From Eurosta solidaginis (Eukaryota; Arthropoda; Insecta; Diptera; Tephritidae), in assembly GCF_040869045.1 (NCBI RefSeq), contig NC_090320.1, positions 254,324,978 through 254,388,977 on the forward strand: a stretch of DNA of 64,000 nt. The letters run 5' to 3'. Position numbers and translations under genes: made by a program. Of this stretch, positions 9,616-20,385 are shown one piece after another (position 1 is the stretch's first letter; every line of letters begins with the position of its first letter). Under the pieces are notes generated by a model. It did no database searches. It saw only the letters and a list, made by a program, of their open reading frames with translations, and had not been told where the DNA came from.

Positions 9616-11104
9616 TAGTGATACATTCAAAAACACCAAAAAATAAAACTTTTGTTTAAGAATTTTAAGGAAATGTTCAATATTTTTAACGAAAGAGTAT
9701 TTTTCAAGAGATGTGTGCATTCTTAACCATTTATGTTGCATATATATGTATGTACATGCATATGTCAAGCTGATATGATATGAAAATGCATACATATGTA
9801 CATCCATACACACCTATAAACCTACGCCCGAAGTTAAATAACGCAACGAATGCTCTGTATGTACGTATGTATGTGTCGCATCAAGCCTCACTCAAAAGCA
9901 ATTAGCGCGGACAGTTCACAGCGAACAAACACACATACGCATTTTTTGATAAAAATGTTACTTTTGTTTAAACAATTTGGCTGATATAAGAAAGGAATCA
10001 AGAATTTTTTTTGACGCAGATCGAAGGTAAATATTTCAAAGTTTTACTGAAAAGTAGAATTTTTTAAATCCATCCATCCGTTTATGAGTTATAGCTGTAT
10101 AAACAAAAATTTTATGATTTTTTACTACATTTTGGCAATTTGCCACGCCCCTATAATATATACCTTCAAATTATATTAACTGTGCCATCTCACGTAGCTA
10201 AGCTTTCAAATGCAAAAAACCGTTTTAAAATTGGAGCATTCTGTGTGAAGTTATGTGCATACATGGCATTTAGCGACTTTATTTTATAAGATTTATAGAT
10301 ATAGATATAGATAGATGGCACGGTACACCTTAATATCAAATTTCAATGGCTTCTGCGTTAACGCTTACGAAACTGGGCGATGCCAACGCAATTTTCCGAA
10401 ATTTTGCAAAGTTTCAGTTAAACGTCATAAAGTCAACTCAAGTCCCCTCAATTGCTCTGTTTGCAATCAAAGTTATAATACTTTCGGGTACAAGTACATG
10501 CTGGGTTTAAAAAATTCAGATATTTGTGAAAAGTTTTTTGTAAAATGATTTTGTATTCATTAACTACACTTTTAGATTTTCAATTTCGCATTTGATAAAA
10601 TCTAAGATAATTCTAATGAATTTTTTCAAACAGCAGAAAATATTTTCAAAGAATTTTATACTTACTTTGGAAATACACTTAGCGCCATCTTCACCATCTT
10701 CAGTAGACCTAGATTTTACCTGAGGGCTCGGGTGACCAACGCCCAGTTAAATCGATAATTGTGAATACACAAAAATAAGCCAAACCGCTCTTGTTGGAAC
10801 TTTTCCCTTGAACTTAACTGAGGTATGGTTGGTCATCCAAACATGAAGCTTTGTTATCGATTTGGAGCACGTTTTTTTAAGTCTTCGTTTTTCATTTAAA
10901 ATAACAATGAACTATATTGTACGAACACAGGTTTTTGCAGCTTTATATTTAATTTTTTCCGGTTTTCTTTTCACGCAGATTAGCACAACACGTTGCACTT
11001 TTCATTGCGAATTTGCATAAAATAGCATAATTCGCTTTCGCAGTCTTGTAACACTCGCATATGCGCAAGTATATGTGTTTATGAAAAAACCTGCAAGAGA
11101 ATAT
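9616..11104. other. AT-rich spacer with repeat-like stretches
   Basis: Short ATGTATGTAC repeats lie at 9735-9880. A block at 9960-10270 with CCATCCATCCGTTTATGAG and GCCACGCCCCTA has the style of fly interspersed repeats but has no recognisable ends. A GATA microsatellite lies near 10296-10315. No gene was found. Confidence 0.45.
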
Positions 11105-11605
11105 TGTAACGAATTTTGTGAAATTCTTTATATTTACAACCTTCTACTAACGTTCGAATCACTAAACTGTTGAATAAATAACTCCACTATTCAATAATGC
11201 AAAATGGCCTTTATTAATAACACTTCTACTTCTCGACAGATAGCGCGCTTAAATCAAACTTATTACATGATTGCTCCGATTGCGCTCTTTTATACTCTTC
11301 GATTTCCTCGTTCCATACTTCTATACGTTTCTAGACTTTACTTAGTTACCAGCTATAAAATTAAAATTACGGATGATCGTGCATAGTTTCTCATATGCGC
11401 GTTAATATATGAGTGATACTTGCACAAATTATTGCCTACTTTTGGGAGTATCTCAGATATATGCATGTGTTTGTGCGTTGCTCTCCGCTGCTTGTATGGA
11501 CATATGTGTAGGCATAATGATTAATTTCTTTATGTGCATACAAGTCACTGCTCATTATCGGCTTAGAAATGATAGTATCCCTTAGTGTTGCTAGTATTCG
11601 TCACA
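11105..11605 (-). mobile_element. Solo LTR, gypsy-like family, copy 1
   Basis: Starts TGTAACGAATTTTG and ends TATTCGTCACA, with the TG/CA termini of an LTR in minus orientation. It shares AAACTGTTGAATAAATA, AATGGCCTTTATTAA and CCCTTAGTGTTGCTA with the copies at 28854 and 55641, and matches inverted the copies at 38560 and 39241. Flanks are ATAT and GTAT, one mismatch from a 4-bp duplication. No internal retrotransposon sequence adjoins, so this is a recombination product. Confidence 0.8.
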
Positions 11606-12386
11606 GTATGAAAAAATTTGCAATATTTATCGACACGTTGTTTGCATAGCAACAATATTTGAAAATTTGGAAATAATGTATAAAAATTGGTAGAAATGAA
11701 GAAATGTATTATTGTGCGCGAGGGTAAATATTTTTCAGTAACTATGATTGTAGATCTCCATATACATACATATGTATATACATATATGATACAATATAGT
11801 ATTATTTGAAGAAAATTTCCCTAGATAAGACTGCACTGCAAATTTACTTACCATTCCTTCTTAGTGACAGCGGGCTCCGACTAGACAAGCAGAAAGCCAG
11901 CTTGCTATATTTTTTTCAAATTGGGTGCTTTCCATTTTTAATGCCACTCTGTAAATAAACTTAAATTTTCCAAAACAGCCTTTTTTTGAATATACCCATA
12001 GCTCGAGCATGACTTTTATCAGAATAAATATAAGTAATAATTCTAGTGGAAAACGCTATAACGCTGCAAATAACGCCAAATTTTTCTTGTGCAGTCTTTA
12101 ATGATTCATTCAGTCTATATGAAGTCCTAATGGACCAGCTGGTTCATATTAACCTTATCTAACCACCCCTTTTGGTTATTAAGATCTAAGTCAAGAAAAC
12201 TGCTTCATCTTTTTCATTTAATGGTGTAAAGTCCCACTTTATGTACGATACACAGGGCAAAATGTAGTGAAAGTCGGTGAGAGTCTAAGTCCACAAGTGA
12301 ATTGGTTATGTTTAGTACCTTTGCCATGTATTATATGTACGACTGTTCTTTGTATGAAGCAACTCCTTTATTTTCTGAACATATAA
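11606..12386. other. Spacer, nothing recognised
   Basis: AT-rich DNA with alternating ATACATATGTATA runs near 11760-11790. A short ACCAGCTGGTTCATATTAACCTTATCTAACC stretch near 12130 could be a LINE 3' end but is too short to assign. No gene was supported. Confidence 0.4.
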
Positions 12387-12700
12387 GCGGCCGCTGTGGT
12401 GTGATGATAGCGTGTTCCACCTACCACATCTAAAATCCTGGGTTCCCGCCCCGTGCAAAGCAATATCAAAATTTTGAAAAAAGCTTTTTTTATTTACAAC
12501 AAAGTTTTTCTAACAGGTCACCCCTCGGCAGTGATTCGGCAAACATTCCGAGTGTATTTCTGCAATGAAAAGCTTCTCAGCGAAAATTCATCTGCCTTGC
12601 AGATGCCGTTCGGAGTCGGCATAAAACAGGTAAGTCCCATCCCGCCAAATTGTATCAAAATTTAAAAGGAGCACAACGAAAATTGGAATAGAAGCTATGC
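12387..12700 (+). mobile_element. tRNA-derived SINE, copy 3
   Basis: Begins GCGGCCGCTGTGGTGTGATG, with A-box region 12398-12412 and B-box region GGGTTCCCGCCCC at 12440-12452. The body carries CCCCTCGGCAGTGATTCGGC and ATGCCGTTCGGAGTCGGC. It ends in GGAATAGAAGC where a Helitron fragment joins. The terminal GAGGTTATCGCG block is missing. Confidence 0.85.
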
Positions 12701-12704
12701 CTAA

Positions 12705-13025
12705 AATATAAATTGACCCGACAGACATTGTTCTGACCTAATTTTGGTTTAACTACATAGCTCGTAAAAATTATTTTTCTTTTACTCTGCATTCTTCTTC
12801 CAATCCTCTTTTGTTTATAAGTTTCTTTCCCACTCTCAGCGTCCTCTACCGCTCCGAATTTTTCCCGCGGTTCCTCTCTGCCCATATATCTCAATTTCTG
12901 GCTCTAGCTCTTCCTCCCGTTCCTTGCATCGCTCTCTTTATTCTCCAACTCTATCTTATTCTCAGACTCTTTCTCCTTCCCTCGATTTTACTTTTGATTT
13001 TTTTCCTCTATTCGAATATCTAGCT
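12705..13025 (-). mobile_element. Helitron 3'-end fragment
   Basis: GACCCGACAGACATTGTTCTG at 12718 and the pyrimidine-rich tract that follows match the 3' portion of the Helitron at 8549-9615 in the same orientation. The CTAG end has mutated, and the repeats and 5' end are absent. Confidence 0.6.
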
Positions 13026-13747
13026 ATACGCTTCCAAACAAAGTGTGCGAAATATAAGGTCAAGGAATATCAAAATATCGCATTATAAAATATACTCTAG
13101 GATTTTAGCTTTTAAAGGCGACACATTTTTCAAGTAAAGTTCTTTTAAAAATAATGAAAAATATATTTTTGCCACATAAATTTACTTGGATATCAAGATT
13201 CAGATTCGATTTAATTTCATAGAATATATTCTTTGAATCTGTGCATGTCACTTTCATAGAGGAAATAACGAAAACTTGATCAAAAAATAAATGCACACAC
13301 TGTAAGTTAAAAAGTTTATAATTCAGTTATTGTCGTACATATTCACAAAATCCGAAATCTTTTGATATCAACTTGGAAAATACCACTTTAGGTAGAACTC
13401 TGAAATGTAAAAAGGCAACAAAACGAACATGAACAAACGAATCTCGAATATAATTTCATTTCTTACGAATATGTCCCTTATTTGCCTGTCTCCATTCTGG
13501 GGATCATAAGGAGGAAACCTTTTATAACTGTTTTGACTAAAGATTGCACCCACATGTACATACATATGTGTGCATACCAACATAGTTTTTGCTTTAATTT
13601 CCCGCTGTCAACATTTCATTGTGACCACTGCATATGAGTAAATTGTGAGTATGAGTGATTCATGTTGTGTGGGTTGTGGGAGCAACTTAACAAAGAAGTA
13701 AAAACTGATGCGGAAATGGATAACAGATGTAACGGATTCAACCAACA
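13026..13747. other. Spacer, nothing recognised
   Basis: AT-rich sequence with ACATACATATGTGTG microsatellite-like runs near 13555. No element ends or coding sequence were recognised. Confidence 0.4.
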
Positions 13748-13783
13748 TATAAAAAGCCTGCATACGTGCATAAACTCATTTTA
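13748..13783 (+). promoter_or_regulatory. TATA-Inr core promoter candidate
   Basis: TATAAAAAG starts at 13748 and TCATTTT follows with its A at 13778, a 30-bp spacing that fits an insect TATA plus initiator (TCAKTY). A start codon lies 26 bp downstream (13804). Chance occurrence in AT-rich DNA is possible. Confidence 0.3.
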
Positions 13784-13803
13784 AACTGTTTGGTTTTGTA
13801 CGA

Positions 13804-13992
13804 ATGGAAAAAGTATTAGAGCGCATATTCTCTACATTGAAACCCCAAACAAAATTTTTCAGAAAAAAACATTACTTTATACTTATAACATTCCAACTCG
13901 AATTGAACCGGTCTAAGAAAGGGTACTGTACACGTCGTAAGCCCGAAGTTCTCCTGCCCGAAGTTCACCTGCTTCGCATAGCGCCACCTTAG
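13804..13992 (+). CDS. Hypothetical 62-residue protein, weak candidate
   Basis: The frame starts at the first ATG after the TATA-Inr pair at 13748-13778 (context TACGAATGG) and encodes a basic, Lys/Arg-rich 62-residue product with no recognised domain, signal peptide or membrane segment. No similar sequence elsewhere in the window was noticed, so it is not an obvious repeat. Support comes only from the promoter-like context. A random open frame is the main alternative. Confidence 0.18.
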   Translation: MEKVLERIFSTLKPQTKFFRKKHYFILITFQLELNRSKKGYCTRRKPEVLLPEVHLLRIAPP

Positions 13993-14529
13993 CTGCTGTT
14001 ACTTTTAATATCACTTGGTCCACTTGGAGCATATGAAAGTTTGCAACGAAGGTCTAGCCTAAAACCAGTTACCATCCGCCATTTAAATTCATGTAGTTGT
14101 TTATAATACTTAGCTTCTTAAGTGAGCTCCCAAAAGAAAGAATATAATTAATATAAAAAGTATCTTGACTTTCTTAGAGCGCTAAGGGCTTAATGTTTTA
14201 TCATGAGTAGGTATAGGTACTTCACATTCGGAAGATTTTAGCTGCCTAAAGAACAGCCTCCCTTCAAAACCATCCGATCTTTTCCCTTAAAGGAATTAGA
14301 TAAAATCCAATGTGATAAAGTCGGATATCGTGCGTATATGGTATCGAGCTATGCTTGCATCTATGAGGCATATCAATGTTTTCCTTTGCTAATTGCTCAG
14401 TCATAACGACATTGAAGGGAAGGAGTTTGCAGATGAGATCGTCAGGAAAGGTTTCGAGTTGGACATCGGCAAGGCAAAGCTTTATCTCGTGACGAATATT
14501 GGGGAGCATGAGATAAGGGCAACGAACTG
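13993..14529. other. Spacer, possible LINE remnants
   Basis: No clear feature. The part after 14380 may belong to the LINE relic that becomes recognisable at 14530, but the translation is too degraded to support this. Confidence 0.35.
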
Positions 14530-14985
14530 CTGTGAATGCACCGGGTTGATTACGAGTTCGTAAAGTCCTTATGGCTATTTTTTGATAGGATAGGAGAAAG
14601 CTTTGTTCCTAAGGTAAACAAATATGCAGTGACAGTTTTTATGGGTATTATTGCAGGACATTACGCTATTGCATTGATGCTTCGAAGGTGGTGCATAGCA
14701 ATGAGCTCTTTATGCAGAATTTATCACGACTGCAAACGAGATTAGTCAGATCTCTGTGCGCACGGTTTTTCGCCAGTGTGGCACAGGTTAGGAAATTGGA
14801 TCTTTCACTCCTACGTAAGTTCATGAGAGAAAGCAAGTAGTTCGTAGGGAGAATTCGGTTGGACGAATGTGCTGCCACCCGGAACTCCACGAAGGCACTC
14901 AAAATGGAAAAAAACGTCTATGAATGGGATTGTGAGACATTTCATGCACACTCCCTTAACCTAACCTTATAACATATGTCGTTTT
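14530..14985 (+). pseudogene. LINE C-terminal fragment (LOA/R1-like)
   Basis: The frame reads IIAGHYAIALMLRRW...LCRIYHDCKRD, matching the post-RNase H 'TGH.AI..H..RLGI...C..C' region seen in the intact LINE at 3954 (VLTGHCPMGIHAVRLNI...CCSC). After a shift, LLRKFMRESK resembles the usual C-terminal end. A 3' UTR-like CCTTAACCTAACCTTA closes the fragment near 14970. Stops and shifts make it dead. Confidence 0.6.
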
Positions 14986-15149
14986 CTTTCATTTAGAGAA
15001 AAGTTAAAGTTTATATTTTATTGAATGAAGTTCACAAAAAAAACTTTACAGGACTCCAATATCCCTACAGCCATTCAAACCATATTTAAGACGGTGCCAA
15101 GAAACAGAATCATTGATAATATCAAGTAGATAGCATACATCTCGTGAGT

Positions 15150-16500
15150 GTGGATAATAGCTTAAGTGATTTTTATACTCAAAGTAGGAAAAACCGACTA
15201 TTCCCTTTCGAAACCTTTCAGACCCATATGTCTTATCTACACTTCTCTGAAAGCAACGAAGGAAATCAAAAAACAAGGATCAGACACGCTTTAGTGAATA
15301 CCTTAACTTCACCGTCAGCATGCCTACCACTGACCACTGAGATCCCTAAGGCGTTCAAACGCGGCGAATAAGTGCATTGTTCCTCTTGGAACTAGAGGGT
15401 ACATTCGACAACACAGATCACAACAATGTCAGCCGTGCTCTTGAAATTAGGAAGTTCGATAACCCATAACAATGAGGAGAGACGCTCTACAGCATACGAG
15501 GTTGCCGAAACTTCAGTTAAAAACGACACCACACGGTACAAATCAGGACCACAATGGGCAATCTACAGGGTAGGATCTTGTCACTCCTACTTGGTGGCCT
15601 CTTAGGGGTTGATCTGCTGCAACTGCTGACAAAAAAAGGTACAAGGATTGAACAAAAATGCAAACAAGATAGCCATTATTCCCTTGTGTAAAAAAAAGAA
15701 TCCTTCGTGGAATGACAGCAATCAAAATGGAGGGAAATATGCTGGCGATGGTGACCAAAGTTAAATATTTTAAGGTCACCCTCAAACCAAAATTAGTATG
15801 ATGGAAATATGTGACCGATGTGAGTTCTAAAGCCACAACTACAACAATAATGTTGTGCAGACGCATCGCAAATAACTTCTAAGGATGTGTCGCAAGATCT
15901 TACTATGAAAGTACACAACGATAGTTAGACCCAATATAGGGTCGGGAGCGGTTGCCCGGGCATCTTATGCGATCTCAGTTGCAGTGGAGAAATCTCTTAG
16001 CACACATTTTAACGTTTGGCATGCGTCTGCATCACTCGGGCAATGCGCACGTGTCTAACTGCAGCGAATGAAGTGTTTTCGAGCTGACCCCGTTATATAT
16101 AACAGTAGAATAGTTAGCACAATGCTTTCCGGGGAACATTGCTAAAGAAGAATGGGGCAGAGGTCACTGAAGGAGGATCTATCAATAAAACAGTTTCCCA
16201 GAGACGACACAAAAAACATCTTAACACTCGAAAAAGGTTCAAAATGGCATTGGGAAACAAAGCTAGTAGAAGTGTCTTTCAAAATTAAGTATTTTCACTC
16301 GGGCCATACACTTGTATGGTACAGGGATGATTCAAAAATACCGATCGATATTATTTCGGGAATATCAGGCACAAGAGCAGGAATTTCCGTACCGTTAAGA
16401 CGATTCCTCTGCATGTCTCAAGCGGAAGAATTCGTCATAAGTATGTGCAGAAATAAATCTGCTTATTGGCTACTCAAATGAGTGCATCTTGATACTCGAC
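15150..16500 (+). pseudogene. LINE RT and RNase H relic (LOA/R1-like)
   Basis: Translatable islands in order are: a GAFDN-like patch near 15400, GNLQGRILSLLLGGLLGVDLL (~15553), corresponding to the Q-G-x-L-S-P-L-L-W motif of LINE reverse transcriptase, TKVKYFKVTLKPKL (~15755; usual VKYLGVTLD.KL), and an RNase H start at 16295-16430 (GHTLVWYRDDSK...AGISVPLRRF...QAEEF). The last piece lies in a 109-codon open frame from 16152. The relic is heavily decayed and a separate copy from the fragment at 14530. Confidence 0.6.
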
Positions 16501-17524
16501 TAAGATATAATCAACACTGGCTCTTGACTGTGTTAGGCTGAGAAAAAGAATGAGAAACTGATTCGTCAAGATGCTACAAAATCCGGCTAGCCTGCTTTCA
16601 AGCAAAAAAAAAAAATAATAATGGATAACAATGAGAAGGCATACATCTAGGAAGGCAATTACTGAAAGTATCTTGGGACTTAAACCTTTTATTGAAATAT
16701 GAACTCATTTAATAAAAAGTGAACTCAGTAAGGAAGACGCATATCTGTTAACTCGACGAAGTATCTCACATAAAAACAAATCCCGAGCTGTAGACACAAC
16801 AAATTACCCTGTGCAGTTTCCCCCATTGGCTTACGAACCTTGTAATTTCAGATACCCAATAAGTCCCTCTACACTTTATGAATAAGTTAGTGGTTTATTT
16901 TTGTTCGAACTCTTGAAATTGTGACATACTGGCTGCGTTTGAATTGCAGACAAGCGCTGATGCAACTTACTACACGTTACCTTGACCACAGCGTACATTA
17001 CGAAAAAACATCAGTAGCATAAATCGTTTTTCAAAGCGTCAATGCAATTATGGCACAAAGTCTAACTCACAAAAACTGGATATAAGTGCTGAAAAAAAAA
17101 ATGCAATATGTTTGTTTGTAAATGCAAATACCGTGAAGTAGCTGTGAGTGCACTTATGTGACCAATGTAAGTTTAGCCTACTGACTAAGCATCAAACTAA
17201 TTATTATGCTTTTTTCGTTCGAAAGGGGGGAGGAGCCAGATGGCAGTTGTTGAATTGTGGGGGCTTTTTTCTCTTTCGAATTCGTTTTGCTCTATCGTTT
17301 TGTTGGAGATAAGGTTTGACTGAGTAGTTGCTGGAAAAGCCTAAATGGGGCAGCATTTAAGTAGCCGCCCGATTGTACTTACACATGAAGCACTGGGAAG
17401 CAACGCGCTCGCCGTATTCTTGATAAGACTGACTATGAAGACTTTGAACTTATTGGGTAGACTTAACTTTCTGCTGACTACTCGTTTCTGACGGAATAAA
17501 GTTGAGTTTCATCCATAAAAAATA
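16501..17524. other. Spacer, nothing recognised
   Basis: The first ~120 bp may be the 3' end of the preceding LINE. The remainder holds no supported gene, RNA or element boundary. A GGGGGGAGGAGCC run lies at 17225. Confidence 0.4.
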
Positions 17525-18723
17525 ATTAAAAAAAATGTTTAAGTTAAACGGTTTTATTGAAAACAATACTTAAATGAAGTAATAATAATACGAAAAGCTA
17601 GACAATAATAAGGTAGGTCCTAGGTACTAGTCATCACACTCCTTATCAATCTAGGGCGTTGATCAGAAAATTAAATAAAAGCATTGGGTGCGTGAAATTT
17701 CTAAAAATGTGAGGCGTAGCATAACCTGATTAAGGTTCAATTGGTTTTACTTATGACTATCAACAGAAATATGACGCGTCCAACGCTTTTATTTAATTGT
17801 CTGATCAACGCCCTAGATTGATAAGGAGTGTGATGACTAGTAACTAGGACTTACCTAATTATTTTCTAGCTTTTCGTATTATTATTACTTCATGTGAATA
17901 TTGTTTTCAATAAAACCGTTTAACTTAAACATTTTTTTTAAATTATATTATTTAAATTTTTTAGTCTTTATTTAATTTCCTATTATTTCTCATTCTATTT
18001 AGTTCATTTAGTGACTCATTATTACAAGGACTCTTTTCTGACAATATGTTACAACCTAAGTCCTCAATACATAATCCTTCCAAAGACTTTACTCGATTCT
18101 GCGCCACGTATGCTTGTCCCTCCTCCAACTCCAAAATATTTTGATGTCACTTCTTCCGGACTGTGTGCAATATTTGTTCCAAATATGAGTCAAATCGGGC
18201 ATCATAGGTCGCTTTCTATTCATGTATGTGTATTATGTGTATTATGTGTTCCAAATATGGACCAAATCAAATCGGACCACAAATACGATTTTTGTGAATA
18301 TCTCGATCCTTGCGCCATCTAGCGGTGATTTTTTTTCATAAGTCGCTTTTTATTCTTGCATGTATTATATGTTCCAAATATGAGCCAAATCGGCGAACAA
18401 ATACGATTTTTGTGAATATGTCGATCTATGCGCCACCTAGTGGCGATTTTTTTTCACAGGTCGATTTCTATTCTTGCATGTATTATGTCTTCCAAATATG
18501 AGCCAAATCGGACCACAAATGCGAATTTTGCGAATATCTCGATCCTTGCGCCACCTAGCGGCGATTTTTTCTTATTATTGCATTGTCATCGGGTTCTGAA
18601 CTATATTCCAAGTTTCAAGCTTGTAGCTTATGGGGAAGTTACTTAAATTTCAATTACAAAATTCGTTCACAACGGCCATGCATGCAGCCTGCCTGTCAAC
18701 TCAAGCTAAATAAAACCGTTTAA
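17525..18723 (-). mobile_element. Family C element, copy 1 (palindrome plus tandem repeats)
   Basis: The right end (minus-strand start) is TAAACGGTTTTATTTAGC at 18723. Inward lie at least three ~117-bp repeats (18300-18590) with CCGCTAGGTGGCGCAAGGAT and a TTTGGCTCATATTTGGAAC core, then a linker (17944-18160). The left part, 17525-17943, is a large imperfect palindrome with ~165-bp arms beginning AAGTTAAACGGTTTTATTG. Both termini therefore carry AAACGGTTTTATT in inverted orientation. No coding capacity was seen. The copy at 39918-42096 has the same order, which defines the composite as one element. Confidence 0.75.
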
Positions 18724-19739
18724 AAACTTCAACACTCACATGCCAAAATGAGCTTGTCACCCCAATACTTCATCAAAATTGTGAAGCTTAATTATTTTTC
18801 TAGGTAAAAAATAAAAAGGGGGTTGTATAAAACTTATTTTAAAACTGTAGTTGGTCTATATGAGATACGGATATCTGTGCAAAGGCCACGCAGGGTGTTC
18901 GCAAAATTTTACACTGTGTCCATTATCAGATCATCCACATAGGCCATCTTGGCCGGCCCTGAATTCGAGTTATTCGAGGAGTGTGAATAGGATCTCCGTA
19001 CAAAGACCAAAATACTACTTTTAACCGTTTTCTAGGCTAAAAAAGAAAAGATTCGACGGCGGAGTGGGTTACAGGCGTGGAATATTCGCACAGGAGGAAT
19101 GTCTGTCGTGAAAATCGATAAGAATACACAGAACGAACTATTAAAATGGTGACAAGGATTAAAAGGTCGTCTATATATACCACCCTGGTAAATCCTGCAT
19201 TCGAAACACGAATGGTTTCATAGCGACCGCTGATCAGACAACGAAAGAGAGAAAATCCCCTTTAAGCGTAATCCTTCCACTCATTTGTAGGCTACAAAGA
19301 CGGACACGCCACATGGTTAGAAGCTAAAAATATGCCAGCGATGGGCATGTCTGTCGTAAAAGGTAACCAAAATCTACATAAAGAAAGCCTCAAAGGGTCA
19401 AAAAACAACGTTTCAACTCAGCTAGTCATTTCGGTATACTTATTTCTGGCTCTATCTCTTCTTCTTTCGAGATTTACAATTTTAATTTCGAACCAAACAT
19501 TTCATTTTCATGAAAGGAATAAAAAGGGTAATGTTAGGTTGAACTGGTAAGTTTCTGAGGACCTCACATAGACAGAATGAGTCCATAGTGTTACCAGAAG
19601 TGTGCCCAAAGACAAAAATGAAAACCCTATCAAAAACCAGGAACTATGGTACAAAATAACTCCGTGATCTTGGCCAATACTAGAAGTTTTCTAGGACCTA
19701 CTCCTATATATTTGATAGCTGTATTATGCTTTATAGCTG
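18724..19739. other. Spacer with possible LINE scraps
   Basis: Near 19050 a frame gives FDGGVGYRRGIFAQEE, reminiscent of an RNase H start (DGGVG.G..F), but it is too short to annotate with confidence. A GGCATGTCTGTCGTAAAAGG phrase near 19342 resembles the retroposon at 45790. Nothing else was supported. Confidence 0.35.
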
Positions 19740-20165
19740 GAGTCCTAGCCTAGCAAGCACAGAGCAGGACCACAAAACGTGCTTTATGGTTTCCCCTCCA
19801 GTCCGCACTTATGGCATCTGCTATAACTGGAAGGCCTAATTTAAGAGCATGTGACGCCGGCAGGAAATGTACAGTCAGAATAACGATTATGAGCCAACAG
19901 TCCCCTCTTTCCACCGATAACATTAACCTGGTTTGCCTAATGTTGTAAGACCTGCACATGATCTTTAACACCGCGCTTGGTTCAACGCCTTTCTTGCTTG
20001 ATCAATCATGTACAATTCTTGCCTTCTTTTAACACCCAATATTATTGGAACGTCTACGGTACCAGGTTGTAACGATGCGCCTTGTTTAGCTAGCTCATAC
20101 GCTTTTTCATTTCCATATATTCCTATATGCCCTGAATTCCGATTCTTTCCAGGCATCGCTTTCAT
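19740..20165 (-). pseudogene. LINE RNase H C-terminal fragment
   Basis: The minus frame reads GHIGIYGNEKAYELAKQGAS followed by LQPGTVDVPIILGVKRR, the end of LINE RNase H (usual W-V-P-G-H-x-G-I-x-G-N-E-x-A-D-x-L-A). The catalytic Asp of the final motif is Tyr here (AYELA). After a shift LTVHFLPASHALKLGLPV corresponds to the TGH...H..KLG region. The fragment is decayed, and family A begins 200 bp further right. Confidence 0.65.
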
Positions 20166-20385
20166 TCTAACTCACTTTTAGATTTTCTTATGGTTTCTGC
20201 TTGGTTGTCAATGTAAAAATTGACGCGGTCGTATGGTCCGCGCTGGAATTTTCCGAGGCATTGCATTTAGGTGCAGTTGTTAACGCAGCCTGGTAGGGGT
20301 TGAATGAACTTCAATGTATTTAAGGCCCTCTCTGTTCACCTTAGCAAAGTTGGATGGAACAACTTATATTGCGATTATTTTTGTT

